From an uncultured Pelagibacteraceae bacterium (GTDB lineage Bacteria > Pseudomonadota > Alphaproteobacteria > Pelagibacterales > Pelagibacteraceae), in contig CACMXM010000007.1 in NCBI GenBank assembly GCA_902617645.1, positions 1 to 36,799 of the forward strand: 36,799 nt of DNA, read 5' to 3'. The stretch's first letter is position 1. Each line of letters starts with the position of its first letter. A program made the position numbers and the translations under genes. A model generated the notes under the pieces. That model searched no databases, had not been told where the DNA came from, and saw only the letters and a program-made list of their open reading frames with translations. Shown here piece by piece: positions 26,706 to 36,514 of the stretch.

Positions 26706-28046
26706 CTATGCTGCTTTAAATTTATTTTTATTACTAAATTCACCAATCAATGTATTTTGATTTGTCTTCACCACTTTAACCTGAACTACTTTTCCAATTA
26801 ATTTCTTACTACCCTCAAAAATAACTGAATTCATATATACATTTCTTCCAAATAATTTGTTTTGGCCCTTAATTTCATTTTCCACTAAGACATCAATATA
26901 TTTATTTTCAAAAGATTTATTTTTTAATTTTTGGTATCCAAATAATTTTTCTTGTATAATTTTAAGTCTCTCCTTGGAAATTTTTTCATCGATTGGTTTT
27001 AATTTTGAAGCAGTTGTACCTGGTCTTGGACTAAAAATAAAAGAGAATGAGTTTATAAATTTAATCGTATCTATTAATTTTATTGTATTTTCAAAATCTT
27101 CAATCTCTTCTCCTGGGTATCCAATAATAAAGTCGCTCGAGAATTCTATTTTCTCATTAATTTTTTTTAAATAATTAAATGTAGAAATATATTCCTCAAC
27201 CTTATGTTTTCTGTTCATTAATTTTAATATTTTGTCAGAACCAGATTGTATTGGTAAATGAACGAATGGCATCAGTTTTTTCGAACTTTTGTAACAGTCT
27301 AATAAATCTTTAGTCATATCTCTTGGATGAGAAGTTGTATAACGTATTCTCTCAACACCGTTAATTTTCTCAAGAGACATAATTAAATCTGAGAGTCGAA
27401 ATTCTTTACTTGCTTCTTTATACTTATATGCATTCACGTTTTGTCCTAATAATATTATTTCCTTAGAACCATTTTGAACCATCATATTTGCTTCATCGAT
27501 TATTTGATTAAAAGGTCTTGAATATTCTGGTCCTCGTGTATACGGAACGACACAGAAGTGACAAAATTTATCACAACCTTCTTGTATCGTTAAAAATGAA
27601 GATACTCTACTATTATTATTTTGTATTTTGCTTAAATAATTAAATTTTTCTAAGGTATCAAAATCTGTAATCTCACTTTTTCTTTTATTTTTTTCAAATT
27701 GTAAAATAGTTTCGTTAAGCTTATGATATGATTGTGGTCCAATAACTAAATCTATGTAAGGTTCTCTATTTAACATCTCAGAATTTTCAGCTTGTGCAAC
27801 ACATCCAGCGACTATCACTAATGGTTTTTTTTTATTAAGAAACGCCTCTCTTACTCTACCAATTTCGTGGTAGACTTTTTCTTTAGCTTTATCTCTTATG
27901 TGACAAGTATTTAAAACAAAACAATGCGCTGAGTCTAAATTTTCAGATTTTTCGTATCCAATAGTTTTAAGAGTATCAGTTATTTTATCAGAGTCATAAA
28001 CATTCATCTGACAACCAAATGTTTTAACAAATACTTTTTTTGACAT
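26706..28046 (-). CDS. miaB: tRNA-2-methylthio-N6-isopentenyladenosine synthase MiaB
   Basis: MiaB is a radical-SAM methylthiotransferase that modifies A37 of tRNAs reading UNN codons. The 446-residue protein has the three N-terminal cluster cysteines (C12, C48, C82), the radical-SAM triad C158-x3-C162-x2-C165 (EGCDKFCHFCVVP), and a C-terminal TRAM domain (about 370-440). All six cluster ligands are present. Its ATG overlaps the fur stop by one base (TAATG). Confidence 0.96.
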   Translation of the reverse strand: MSKKVFVKTFGCQMNVYDSDKITDTLKTIGYEKSENLDSAHCFVLNTCHIRDKAKEKVYHEIGRVREAFLNKKKPLVIVAGCVAQAENSEMLNREPYIDLVIGPQSYHKLNETILQFEKNKRKSEITDFDTLEKFNYLSKIQNNNSRVSSFLTIQEGCDKFCHFCVVPYTRGPEYSRPFNQIIDEANMMVQNGSKEIILLGQNVNAYKYKEASKEFRLSDLIMSLEKINGVERIRYTTSHPRDMTKDLLDCYKSSKKLMPFVHLPIQSGSDKILKLMNRKHKVEEYISTFNYLKKINEKIEFSSDFIIGYPGEEIEDFENTIKLIDTIKFINSFSFIFSPRPGTTASKLKPIDEKISKERLKIIQEKLFGYQKLKNKSFENKYIDVLVENEIKGQNKLFGRNVYMNSVIFEGSKKLIGKVVQVKVVKTNQNTLIGEFSNKNKFKAA

Positions 28047-28477
28047 TAATTATTTTTTTTTTTGACGCCGTATAATTCAAGTTTATGATCAACTAGTTCA
28101 TATCCATACTTTTCTGCAACTTTTTTTTGTAAATTTTCAATTTCGTTGTCAACAAATTCTATAATCTCTCCTGTTTTAACATCAATCAAATGATCATGAT
28201 GACTCTCTCTCAATTCTTCATACCTTGCTTTCCCACCTTTAAAATCGTGTTTGGTTAAAATGCCTGCTTCTTCAAAAAGCTTTACAGTTCTATAAACTGT
28301 AGCAATACTGATTTTAGGATCAATTTTAAGTACCCTTTTATAAAGTTCATCGACGTCTGGATGATCAGACTCTCCATAATTTTTTTTTGATTCTGAAACA
28401 ACTCTTGCAATGGTTTTTCTTTGGTCAGTAAGTTTTACTCCTTTTGCTAAACATTTTTGCTCAATTGTATCTGACAT
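28046..28477 (-). CDS. fur: Fur-family metal-responsive transcription regulator
   Basis: Fur-family dimers bind metal and repress uptake genes. The 143-residue protein has a winged-helix N-terminal half (ISIATVYRTVKLFEEAGIL, about 57-75) and the metal motif HHDH (93-96) ahead of the dimerisation region (IEFVDNEIENLQKKVAEKYG). The only cysteine is C9, so the CxxC structural-zinc pairs of E. coli Fur are absent, as in some alphaproteobacterial Fur/Mur proteins. Iron or manganese may be the true signal. It lies between tsaB (9-nt gap) and miaB (1-bp overlap); rimI, normally between tsaB and fur in this cluster, is missing. Confidence 0.93.
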   Translation of the reverse strand: MSDTIEQKCLAKGVKLTDQRKTIARVVSESKKNYGESDHPDVDELYKRVLKIDPKISIATVYRTVKLFEEAGILTKHDFKGGKARYEELRESHHDHLIDVKTGEIIEFVDNEIENLQKKVAEKYGYELVDHKLELYGVKKKNN

Positions 28478-28486
28478 ATTTTTATT

Positions 28487-28897
28487 TTAACTTAAATAAA
28501 TGGGTTTAATCAAATTTTTTTTAATATTAAATTTATTACATAAATTAGGCAATTCTCCTAGATTTTTTAAGTTCCATTGATAATCAAGATTCTTTTTTTT
28601 ATGTTTTAAATCGAGGTGGCTATACGCATAATAATCAATCTTTTTTGACATATGTATAGCTTTAACAATAGATAATGAATTCCTTATACCGGCATAACTC
28701 CCTGGTCCTCTATTGACGTATATTCTTTTAATTTTCTCTAATTTAGTTTTATATTTTAATATAAATTTATTAATTAAAATTATCAATCTATCATAATTCT
28801 TTTTACTATTAATGTAAGTGCCTGTATAAATATTTTTATCTAAAATGAGGCCTAATAAAATTTTTTCACCTGTTGCATCTATTATTAATGTTTTCAT
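28487..28897 (-). CDS. tsaB: Short TsaB (tRNA threonylcarbamoyladenosine biosynthesis)
   Basis: TsaB is the partner and activator of TsaD in making t6A37 on ANN-decoding tRNAs. The first 90 residues match the family: an actin-like start (KTLIIDATGEKILLGLIL) and RIYVNRGPGSYAGIRNSLSIVKAI (about 59-82). The protein is only 136 residues against about 230 normally; most of the second domain is missing, yet the C-terminus ends in PIYLS, which resembles the family's usual end. It therefore looks like an internally shortened protein and not a frameshifted one. Its 5' end overlaps the divergent deacetylase frame by 53 bp. Confidence 0.85.
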   Translation of the reverse strand: MKTLIIDATGEKILLGLILDKNIYTGTYINSKKNYDRLIILINKFILKYKTKLEKIKRIYVNRGPGSYAGIRNSLSIVKAIHMSKKIDYYAYSHLDLKHKKKNLDYQWNLKNLGELPNLCNKFNIKKNLIKPIYLS

Positions 28898-29903
28898 AAT
28901 ATTTTTCTTTCTTACTATTAGTGTAAAAACAGATGAAAATAAAATTAAATTTTTTGCAAATGATAAAGGCGTTCTTTCAATTATGTATCATAGATTTGAT
29001 GAAAATAAATATCCATCAACTAATATACGAATGGAAATTTTTAAAAAACATATGGAAATTATAAGAGAAAAAAAATATAATTTTTTAAGCCCAGAAGATT
29101 TCGATAAAAATTTTCATAAAGTGAAATCAAGTAAAGATATACTGATTACAATTGACGATGGGTTTTCATCTTTCTATAAACATGCTTGGCCATATTTAAA
29201 AGAGAGAAAAATTCCATTTATATTATTTATTTCCACTGAGGCAGTTGGAAAAACTGGATACATGAACTGGGAACAAATAAAAGAAATTGAAAAGGAAAAT
29301 TTTGCATTTATAGGAAATCATTCTCATTCTCATAAGTACCTATTAGAATTCAGTCTCGATCATTTTAAAAATGATATATTAAAGTCCATAAAGATTTTTG
29401 AGACCAATCTTGGATATAATCCTATTTATTTTTCCTATCCATTTGGTGAATTTAGCCTTGAACAAACTTCTTTTATAAAAAAATATTTTAAATATGGTTT
29501 TGGTCAGCATTCAGGAGTTATAGATGTAAATAAAGATCCATATGAATTGCCAAGATTTCCTATAAATGAAAAATATGGCGAGTTAGAAAGATTTGCATTT
29601 AATATAGATTTATTACCCTTAGAGTATAAGAAAGTAATACCTAAAGATAAGTATATTATTAATAACAATCCTCCTAAATTAGAAATTGAATTTTTCAAAA
29701 ACCAAAAAAATTTAGATAAAGTTAATTGTTTTTCGGATGAAGGTGCTGGATGGAAAAAAACAAATATTATGTATAAGGGAAAAAAACTAATTGTAAACTT
29801 TTCTGATAAATTTAATTTTCGAAGAGGAAGAATTAATTGCTCACTTAACGATACGGATGGTTGGCGATGGTTTGGTTTACAATTTTCTGTAAAATTAAAT
29901 TAG
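28845..29903 (+). CDS. Secreted polysaccharide deacetylase (NodB-type)
   Basis: Carbohydrate-esterase-4 enzymes remove acetyl groups from peptidoglycan, chitin or exopolysaccharide. The 352-residue protein has an N-terminal hydrophobic segment (about 12-26; signal peptide or anchor), then the NodB core: LSIMYHRF (44-51), TIDDGF with D104 and D105, the metal histidines H159 and H163 (NHSHSH), and FSYPFGEF (196-203). A C-terminal beta-rich part of about 120 residues is of unknown role. The start at 28845 overlaps the tsaB start region, but no later ATG precedes the signal-like segment, so I keep it. Its TAG overlaps the stop of the convergent bax-like gene. The substrate is uncertain. Confidence 0.88.
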   Translation: MRPNKIFSPVASIINVFIIFFFLTISVKTDENKIKFFANDKGVLSIMYHRFDENKYPSTNIRMEIFKKHMEIIREKKYNFLSPEDFDKNFHKVKSSKDILITIDDGFSSFYKHAWPYLKERKIPFILFISTEAVGKTGYMNWEQIKEIEKENFAFIGNHSHSHKYLLEFSLDHFKNDILKSIKIFETNLGYNPIYFSYPFGEFSLEQTSFIKKYFKYGFGQHSGVIDVNKDPYELPRFPINEKYGELERFAFNIDLLPLEYKKVIPKDKYIINNNPPKLEIEFFKNQKNLDKVNCFSDEGAGWKKTNIMYKGKKLIVNFSDKFNFRRGRINCSLNDTDGWRWFGLQFSVKLN

Positions 29904-31027
29904 ATTATATTTTTTAACTGAAAGCTAGATGGTAATAGTTTTACTTTATCGAAATCTTGTAAATCATTTTGTTTGATAATTTGTTTTATTATTTTTGTAT
30001 ATTCTTTACCTGTAGCTGCATATTTGTCCAAATAATCTGCTAAAATTAAACTATTTAATTCTTCATCACTGTCTCTCATATTTGCTCTTTCAGATCTAAA
30101 ATCTTTATAACTTCCATGCGTATTTAAATTTCTCTGATATGCTCTTACCGATGCTTTTAAAACTTTAAATTTCATTACTTTATGTTTTTCTTCAGAATCT
30201 GTCCCTGCAGGCTTTATACCTTCGCCTGACCACGTCCACTGACCAAAAAGTGCATTTCCCTCAATTGCAAACCTAGAGGTTCCCCATCCACTCTCTTTTG
30301 CTGCTTGAGCAATTGCAAGGGAAACTGGTACAATATCCATTCGAACTTTTAAAGTAGATAAATCTTTATTCAAAACACCATATTGTTTAAATTTAGAATT
30401 TAACCATTTTTTTTCAGAGTCTGAATTCATATTTTTATTGAGGATTTTAAAGAGTTTTTTTCTATCTATTATAATTCTGTTATTTTCTTCAAGAATTAAA
30501 GGCAAGACAATTTTAATGAATAAATTTTTCTTTTTTTTTGTGTTTTCGATATTTCTTATTTCTGATGGGAGCAAAGACAGATTTATTGGTTTAACTATTT
30601 TACTCTTTCTCACATTATCTAAAGTGTATTTAGTATCTTTAAAAAGTTGATTTATTGTTGCGGCACTTAATCTTACTGTATCAGTTGGGACTTCTTCGAT
30701 AGATAAGATATCTTCGAATAAATTTTCTAAATCTAAACCCTCATCAATACTTTTTTGATTAATTGACTTACCATCTAACACTTTCTGAAAATTGACATTT
30801 GAATTATTATCAATTGTCGATTTGCTTACGTTTATATCATCTTTAATATTTACAGACAAAGGTATCAGTGTAGAAACTAAAATTAATGCAAAACTGAATA
30901 AAGCAGTAAAATAAAAACTTTTGAAATCATTTAAAAAAAAATTATTTTTTCTCTTTTTAATCACAAAACCCTTTTCTGTAAGGATTTTCTTTATCTTTGA
31001 AAGATTAAATTTTTTTGATTTAAGCAT
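29900..31027 (-). CDS. Membrane-anchored Bax-like glucosaminidase
   Basis: This family (Bax/FlgJ-type glucosaminidase domain) cleaves the glycan backbone of peptidoglycan. The 375-residue protein has a cytoplasmic basic N-terminus, one membrane helix (about 37-59), a low-complexity periplasmic linker, and a catalytic domain (about 225-365) with VSLAIAQAAKESGWGTSRFA, where E245 is the likely catalytic acid, and GNALFGQWTW. It starts 17 nt after nfuA, so it is probably co-transcribed with it. It converges on the deacetylase with overlapping stop codons; both may act on murein. Confidence 0.88.
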   Translation of the reverse strand: MLKSKKFNLSKIKKILTEKGFVIKKRKNNFFLNDFKSFYFTALFSFALILVSTLIPLSVNIKDDINVSKSTIDNNSNVNFQKVLDGKSINQKSIDEGLDLENLFEDILSIEEVPTDTVRLSAATINQLFKDTKYTLDNVRKSKIVKPINLSLLPSEIRNIENTKKKKNLFIKIVLPLILEENNRIIIDRKKLFKILNKNMNSDSEKKWLNSKFKQYGVLNKDLSTLKVRMDIVPVSLAIAQAAKESGWGTSRFAIEGNALFGQWTWSGEGIKPAGTDSEEKHKVMKFKVLKASVRAYQRNLNTHGSYKDFRSERANMRDSDEELNSLILADYLDKYAATGKEYTKIIKQIIKQNDLQDFDKVKLLPSSFQLKNII

Positions 31028-31044
31028 AAAAAATTATATATCTT

Positions 31045-31587
31045 TTACTCTGCCTCCACTTGTTTTATGTCTGGAATATAATGTTGAAGTAAATTTTGAA
31101 CTCCACGTTTAAGAGTAATTGTTGAACTTGGACATCCAGAACAACTTCCCTGTAGTTTTACTTTTACAACTCCATTACTATAATTCAAAAATTTTATATC
31201 TCCACCATCATTAGCAACCGCAGGTTTTACTTTAGTTTCTAAAATATGAATAATTTTTTTTTCTATATCCTTATAACCCTCCTCAGTTTTACTTTTTAGA
31301 TTGTTATCAAGAATAAATTTGTTTCCTTGCGCAAAAAAATCATTAATCAAAGAAATTACAATGTGTTTTATATCCTCCCATCTCGTTTTTTCATTTTTAT
31401 TTACTGATAGAAAATCTAAACCCAAAAATACACTCTCCACACCATCAATTGATAAAATATCTCTTATTAAATAATTATCTGTTTGATCCTTTTTTAAAAA
31501 TTCCACAGAATCAACATTTGAGATTTTAATTCCAGGTAAGAATTTTAGAGAATTCGGATTTGGTGTTTTTTGTGTTTGTATAAACAT
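31045..31587 (-). CDS. nfuA: NfuA-type iron-sulfur cluster carrier
   Basis: NfuA-type proteins carry [4Fe-4S] clusters to target enzymes such as MiaB. The 180-residue protein has the Nfu N-terminal domain (FIQTQKTPNPNSLKFLPG, 2-19) and the C-terminal NifU domain with the cluster cysteines C149 and C152 (GSCSGCPSS). The domain order matches the alphaproteobacterial/mitochondrial NFU1 type, not E. coli NfuA, whose N-terminal domain is A-type. It follows trpS by 43 nt. Confidence 0.93.
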   Translation of the reverse strand: MFIQTQKTPNPNSLKFLPGIKISNVDSVEFLKKDQTDNYLIRDILSIDGVESVFLGLDFLSVNKNEKTRWEDIKHIVISLINDFFAQGNKFILDNNLKSKTEEGYKDIEKKIIHILETKVKPAVANDGGDIKFLNYSNGVVKVKLQGSCSGCPSSTITLKRGVQNLLQHYIPDIKQVEAE

Positions 31588-31630
31588 ATAATTATATATA
31601 GTTATTATGATTTAAATTTGAAGTATTTTT

Positions 31631-32632
31631 TCAAAATCCTATTTTTTTTTTGATATCATTTACTTTTTTACTAGCTATTTTTTCAGCTTTTGATGCTCCC
31701 GATAATAATATTTCATCAATATATCTTTCATCCTTAAGAAGTTTGTTTATTTCCAGAGATATTGGATAAATTTTTTCAACTAATGCATCGGATAAACTAT
31801 TTTTAAAATCTGAAAAATTTTTACCTTTAAATTCATCTATAGTTAGATCTAAATTTTGATCCTGGATACTCGAAAATATCCCATACAAATTATTTAACTC
31901 TGGTCTTTTTTGAAGATCACTGTCATTGTCAGGCAATATTCCACTATCAGTTTTCGCTTTTTTTATTTTATTTACAATCTGGTCCTTATTATCAGTCAAG
32001 TTTATTCTGCTTTGATCGGAAGGATCAGATTTGCTCATCTTTTTTTTTCCATCTTTTAAACTCATTATTCTTGAAAAATTCTGCTGGATTAAAGGTTCAG
32101 GCTCAATTAAAAAATTTGGAGCATTAAAATCTGAGTTAAATTTTTGCGCTATGTCTCTTGTAAGTTCAAGATGCTGTTTTTGATCTTCTCCAACAGGTAC
32201 GTGTGTTGCATCGTACAGAAGTATATCTGAAGCCATTAAAATTGGGTAAATATAAAGTCCAACACTAGCTTTTTCTTTGTCCTTACCAGCTTTTTCCTTA
32301 AATTGTGTCATTCTGTTTAACCACCCCATTCTAGCAACGCATCCAAGAATCCACGCACCCTCAGCATGAGATGAAACCATTGATTGGTTAAAAATAATAC
32401 TTTTTTTTGGGTCTAGCCCGCTAGCTAAAAACACAGCTGTTGTCTCCCTTATATTTTTTTTTAAAATCTCGGGATCCTGCTTAATTGTTATTGCGTGAAG
32501 ATCAACAACACAATAAATACAAATGTTTTCTTTTTCTTTTTGCAAATTCACAAAATTTTTGATTGCACCTAAATAATTTCCTAAATGTAAATTTCCGGTG
32601 GGTTGCACTCCTGAAAATATTTTTTTTGACAT
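31631..32632 (-). CDS. trpS: Tryptophanyl-tRNA synthetase
   Basis: This class I synthetase charges tRNA-Trp in the cytosol. The 333-residue protein is the standard bacterial length. It has [13 protein letters not shown] with the HxGN signature (H16, G18, N19) and the KMSKS loop at 198-202, both needed for adenylate formation. It follows murJ by 5 nt, so the two are probably co-transcribed. Confidence 0.97.
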   Translation of the reverse strand: MSKKIFSGVQPTGNLHLGNYLGAIKNFVNLQKEKENICIYCVVDLHAITIKQDPEILKKNIRETTAVFLASGLDPKKSIIFNQSMVSSHAEGAWILGCVARMGWLNRMTQFKEKAGKDKEKASVGLYIYPILMASDILLYDATHVPVGEDQKQHLELTRDIAQKFNSDFNAPNFLIEPEPLIQQNFSRIMSLKDGKKKMSKSDPSDQSRINLTDNKDQIVNKIKKAKTDSGILPDNDSDLQKRPELNNLYGIFSSIQDQNLDLTIDEFKGKNFSDFKNSLSDALVEKIYPISLEINKLLKDERYIDEILLSGASKAEKIASKKVNDIKKKIGF

Positions 32633-32637
32633 TGTAA

Positions 32638-34167
32638 TTAATACTTTATTTTAATATCGGATAATTTGAAAGCTTTTGTAAATATTGATATAAGCATATA
32701 GATTAGAAAAGTTATAGCAACAATCGTAATAATTGTTAAAAGTTTATATTTACTTTCGTAGACTAAAAAATCACTAAAATAATTTAATAGATTATAAAAC
32801 AAAAACGATGTTAAAATTGAAGAAAATAAAATTTTTATTAAAATTAGATATGAAATACTAATAATTGCAAAATATTTTTTTTTAATTAGATAAAAAAATA
32901 AGATTATTGCATTAAACCATGAGGAAATGGTTGTTGCTATTGGAATTATAATAAATCCTATATCTGAAAAAAAATATAAACTTATACTAATATTTATAAT
33001 TACTGAATAAACTGAATAAATAAATGGTATTCTAGTATTGTGTCTAGCAAAAATGAAACTTGAGAAAACTTTTATGAGAGCAAAAGCTGGCAGTCCTATA
33101 GCAAAATAAAATAATGCATTAGCAGAATTTTTTACACTTAAAATATCAAAAGATCCATATCCAAAAAGTGCTGAGGTAATTTGTTCAGATGAAATTAAAA
33201 GTGCGAAAGTAGCTGGTAAACATAAAAATAAGCTCAGTTCTAGAGATTTATTTTGAATTGTATTTATTTTTTTACTATTTTTTTGTTCAACATATTTACT
33301 TAAATTAGGAAGCAATACTGTACCGATTGCGATTCCTGCTATAGCCAAATTAATTTGGTATATTCTATCTGCATAATAAAGGTATGAAACTGCACTTGCC
33401 TGAAAAGATGCAATAATTGTTCCAACCAAAATATTTATCTGCGTGATGCCAGAGGAAAATATACTGGGTATTAATTTTTTAAAAAAAAATTTTAATCTTT
33501 GATCGAAAATTATTTTTAAATTTAATTTTGGAAAAAAGTATTTTCTTGTAAAAAAAATTAGAAATATTAGCTGAACAAAACCTGCTATGGTAACAGCATA
33601 AGATAAATAAAAAACTAAATCATCATTTAAATAATTTGCAAAAAATAGAGTTAAGATTAAAAATATATTTAAAATTATTGGAGCCGCTGACGCGATAGCA
33701 AATTTGTTATATGAATTTAATATTGCTCCAAAAAAAGATGATAAACTTACAAACAAAAGAAATGGGAAGGTAATTCTTGTTAAATTAATAGTCAAACCCA
33801 ACTTGTCTGAACTCTCTGTGAAACCAGGAGCAATTAAAAAAACGAATATTGGCATGAAAATTTCTACAATCACGATAATAAAAAGAAGGCTTAAAATTAA
33901 AGAGTTAAATATATTGTTCGCAAACCTCCTTGCATTCTCTTTTCCTTTATCTAATTCGGTCATATAACTTGGCACAAATGCGGAATTAAATGTTCCCTCG
34001 GAAAAAAGCCTTCTAAATGTGTTTGGAATTCTAAAAGCAACAAAGAAAGCATCTGCTATAGGTCCTGAGCCTAAGAAAATAGCAATTAAAACGTCTCTCA
34101 CATATCCTAGAACACGGCTAATGATAACAAAGATACTATATGTGCTTGTTGACTTAATCAGATTCAT
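32638..34167 (-). CDS. murJ: Lipid II flippase MurJ
   Basis: MurJ flips lipid II across the inner membrane for peptidoglycan synthesis. The 509-residue protein is almost wholly hydrophobic, consistent with about 14 helices. It has the conserved N-terminus [19 protein letters not shown] and the family segment [23 protein letters not shown] (about 45-67) with its essential arginines. It is the first gene of the murJ-trpS-nfuA-bax run and diverges from maeB with 53 bp between the starts. Confidence 0.96.
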   Translation of the reverse strand: MNLIKSTSTYSIFVIISRVLGYVRDVLIAIFLGSGPIADAFFVAFRIPNTFRRLFSEGTFNSAFVPSYMTELDKGKENARRFANNIFNSLILSLLFIIVIVEIFMPIFVFLIAPGFTESSDKLGLTINLTRITFPFLLFVSLSSFFGAILNSYNKFAIASAAPIILNIFLILTLFFANYLNDDLVFYLSYAVTIAGFVQLIFLIFFTRKYFFPKLNLKIIFDQRLKFFFKKLIPSIFSSGITQINILVGTIIASFQASAVSYLYYADRIYQINLAIAGIAIGTVLLPNLSKYVEQKNSKKINTIQNKSLELSLFLCLPATFALLISSEQITSALFGYGSFDILSVKNSANALFYFAIGLPAFALIKVFSSFIFARHNTRIPFIYSVYSVIINISISLYFFSDIGFIIIPIATTISSWFNAIILFFYLIKKKYFAIISISYLILIKILFSSILTSFLFYNLLNYFSDFLVYESKYKLLTIITIVAITFLIYMLISIFTKAFKLSDIKIKY

Positions 34168-34177
34168 AAATCATATT
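34149..34177 (+). promoter_or_regulatory. Candidate maeB promoter
   Basis: TTGACT (34149-34154; 5 of 6 to the -35 consensus), a 17-nt spacer and CATATT (34172-34177; 4 of 6) lie before maeB, giving a leader of roughly 35 nt. The -35 box lies inside the first codons of divergent murJ. TATAAA at 34183-34188 is an alternative -10 with a poorer -35. Confidence 0.35.
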
Positions 34178-34220
34178 AGTCTTATAAATTAGTTCTATTT
34201 TTATATCTATTTAATAAACA

Positions 34221-36509
34221 ATGAAAAAAAATAAAATTGAACATTACTCAGAAAAAGAGGCCTTAGAATTCCATCATAAAAAAAAATCTGGCAAGATTGA
34301 GATTATATCATCTAAGCCTATGACTACAAAAAGAGATCTTGCACTTGCTTATTCGCCAGGAGTAGCTGCTCCAGTTAAAGCAATATCAAAAAATCCCGAA
34401 GCAGCTTATGATTATACTAGTAAAGGAAATTTGGTAGCTGTAATAAGTAACGGTTCAGCAATTCTAGGTATGGGAAATCTTGGGGCGCTTGCTTCTAAAC
34501 CTGTAATGGAAGGTAAGGCAGTTTTGTTCAAACGTTTTGCAGATATAAATTCTATAGATATAGAAATTGACTCTTCCAACACAGAAGAAATAATTAAAAG
34601 TATAAAAAGTATTTCTGGAAGTTTCGGAGGAATAAATTTAGAGGATATTGCTGCTCCAGATTGTTTTATTATCGAGGAAAAATTAAAAAAATTACTAGAT
34701 ATCCCAGTTTTTCATGACGACCAACACGGCACAGCAATAATAACCACAGCTGCACTTATAAATGCATTAGACATATCAAAAAAATCAATCAAGAAAATCA
34801 AAGTAGTCGTAAATGGTGCAGGAGCATCAGCTATTGCATGTACGAACTTACTTAAAAAAACAGGTGTACTACCAAAAAATATCATAATGCTAGACAGTAA
34901 AGGCGTTATTTACAAAGGTAGAGACAACGTAAACCAGTGGAAAATTTCTCATGCAGTAGATACAAAAAAAAGAACTCTTGAGGATGCAATTATTGGGGCA
35001 GATGTTTTTTTAGGATTATCTTCAAAAAGTATATTATCAAAAGAAATGGTGAAGAAGATGTCAAAAAATCCAATAATTTTTGCATGTGCAAATCCTGATC
35101 CGGAGATTACTCCAGAAGAAGTAGAAGAAGTAAGAAAAGATGCAATCATAGCAACAGGAAGATCTGACTATCCTAATCAAGTAAATAACTTAATAGGATT
35201 TCCATATATATTCAGAGGTGCCCTTGATGTTAGAGCTAAGACTATAAATGAAGAAATGAAAATAGCTGCTGCTAATGCTATCGCATCATTGGCAAGGGAA
35301 AGGGTGCCTGATGAAGTGGTTGCTGCAATGGGAGGGGATAGGCCTTCTTACGGCAAGGATTATATTATTCCGTCAACTTTTGATCCAAGATTAATTAGTG
35401 TAATACCTGTTGCGGTTGCAAAAGCAGCAATGAAAACAGGTGTAGCACGAAAAAAAATTGAGAACTTTGAAACTTATTCTGAACAACTTAAACAAAGACT
35501 AGACCCTTCAGTTACAATTATGCAAGGTATTAATAGTCAAATTAAAAAGTATCAGAAAAAAGTTGTTTTTGCAGATGGTGAGGATGAAGAAACATTAAAG
35601 GCTGCTATTGCATTTAAAAAAGGCGGTTTAGGAATTCCTATAATAGTAGCTAAAGAAGAAATTATAAAAAGAAAACTAAAAGAAATTGGATATAGTGAAA
35701 ACCTTGACATTGAGATTATAAATTCAAAAAATAAAATTTTACGTGAAAAATACGTAAAATATTTATTTGAAAAATTACATAGAAAAGAGGGCCTTCTAGA
35801 AAGGGATTGTGACAAGTTAGTAAGAAATGATAGGGTAGTTTGGTCTTCTTGTATGGTAGAATGTGGTGATGCAGATGCAATGGTTACAGGTAATACTAGA
35901 AGATATTCATCATCTCTTAAGAAAGTGATTAAAGTAGTTGATGCAAGACCTGGTGAAATAATGTTTGGTTTAAACATGATTATAAATAAAGGTAAAACTG
36001 TTTTTATTGCAGATACAACAGTTCATGAATATCCAACTTCTAAACAAATGGCTGAAATTGCTATATCTGCTTCTAGAGTGGTAAGATTGTTTGGATTTGA
36101 TCCTAAAGTAGCATTTTTATCTCATTCAACTTTTGGTCAACCTATTACAAGTAGAACTAAACATATTAGGGATGCTGTAGATATATTAAAATCAATGAAA
36201 GTAGATTTTAAATTTGATGGAGATATGCAGCCCGATGTTGCTTTAAGTGAGGAATATAAAGATTTATATCCATTTTCAGAAATTGTAGGTAAAGCAAATG
36301 TTCTAGTTATGCCCGGACAGCACAGTGCCGCTATAGCCTATAAAATAATGAAAACTCTTGGGGGTGCAAAAGTAATTGGACCTCTTCTTATTGGACTTGG
36401 AAGAGCAATAGAAATTGTTCCCCTAAGATCTTCAACATCAGAAATATTGAATCTTGCCTCTGTTGCTGCTTATTCTGCAAACGTTATAAATTACGGAAAA
36501 GTTAACTAA
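34221..36509 (+). CDS. maeB: NADP-dependent malic enzyme with phosphotransacetylase-like domain
   Basis: MaeB decarboxylates malate to pyruvate with NADP, linking the TCA cycle to NADPH and pyruvate supply. The 762-residue protein matches the E. coli length (759). The malic-enzyme part (1-430) has LALAYSPGVAAPV, the acidic metal site segment FGGINLEDIAAPDCF, HDDQHGTAI, and the dinucleotide fold VVNGAGASAIACTNLL. The C-terminal part (about 435-755) is the Pta-like domain (KVVFADGEDEETLKAA, MPGQHSAAIAYKIM), which in MaeB proteins is thought to be regulatory, without transacetylase activity. It has its own candidate promoter. The next gene starts 5 nt after it. Confidence 0.96.
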   Translation: MKKNKIEHYSEKEALEFHHKKKSGKIEIISSKPMTTKRDLALAYSPGVAAPVKAISKNPEAAYDYTSKGNLVAVISNGSAILGMGNLGALASKPVMEGKAVLFKRFADINSIDIEIDSSNTEEIIKSIKSISGSFGGINLEDIAAPDCFIIEEKLKKLLDIPVFHDDQHGTAIITTAALINALDISKKSIKKIKVVVNGAGASAIACTNLLKKTGVLPKNIIMLDSKGVIYKGRDNVNQWKISHAVDTKKRTLEDAIIGADVFLGLSSKSILSKEMVKKMSKNPIIFACANPDPEITPEEVEEVRKDAIIATGRSDYPNQVNNLIGFPYIFRGALDVRAKTINEEMKIAAANAIASLARERVPDEVVAAMGGDRPSYGKDYIIPSTFDPRLISVIPVAVAKAAMKTGVARKKIENFETYSEQLKQRLDPSVTIMQGINSQIKKYQKKVVFADGEDEETLKAAIAFKKGGLGIPIIVAKEEIIKRKLKEIGYSENLDIEIINSKNKILREKYVKYLFEKLHRKEGLLERDCDKLVRNDRVVWSSCMVECGDADAMVTGNTRRYSSSLKKVIKVVDARPGEIMFGLNMIINKGKTVFIADTTVHEYPTSKQMAEIAISASRVVRLFGFDPKVAFLSHSTFGQPITSRTKHIRDAVDILKSMKVDFKFDGDMQPDVALSEEYKDLYPFSEIVGKANVLVMPGQHSAAIAYKIMKTLGGAKVIGPLLIGLGRAIEIVPLRSSTSEILNLASVAAYSANVINYGKVN

Positions 36510-36514
36510 TAAAA

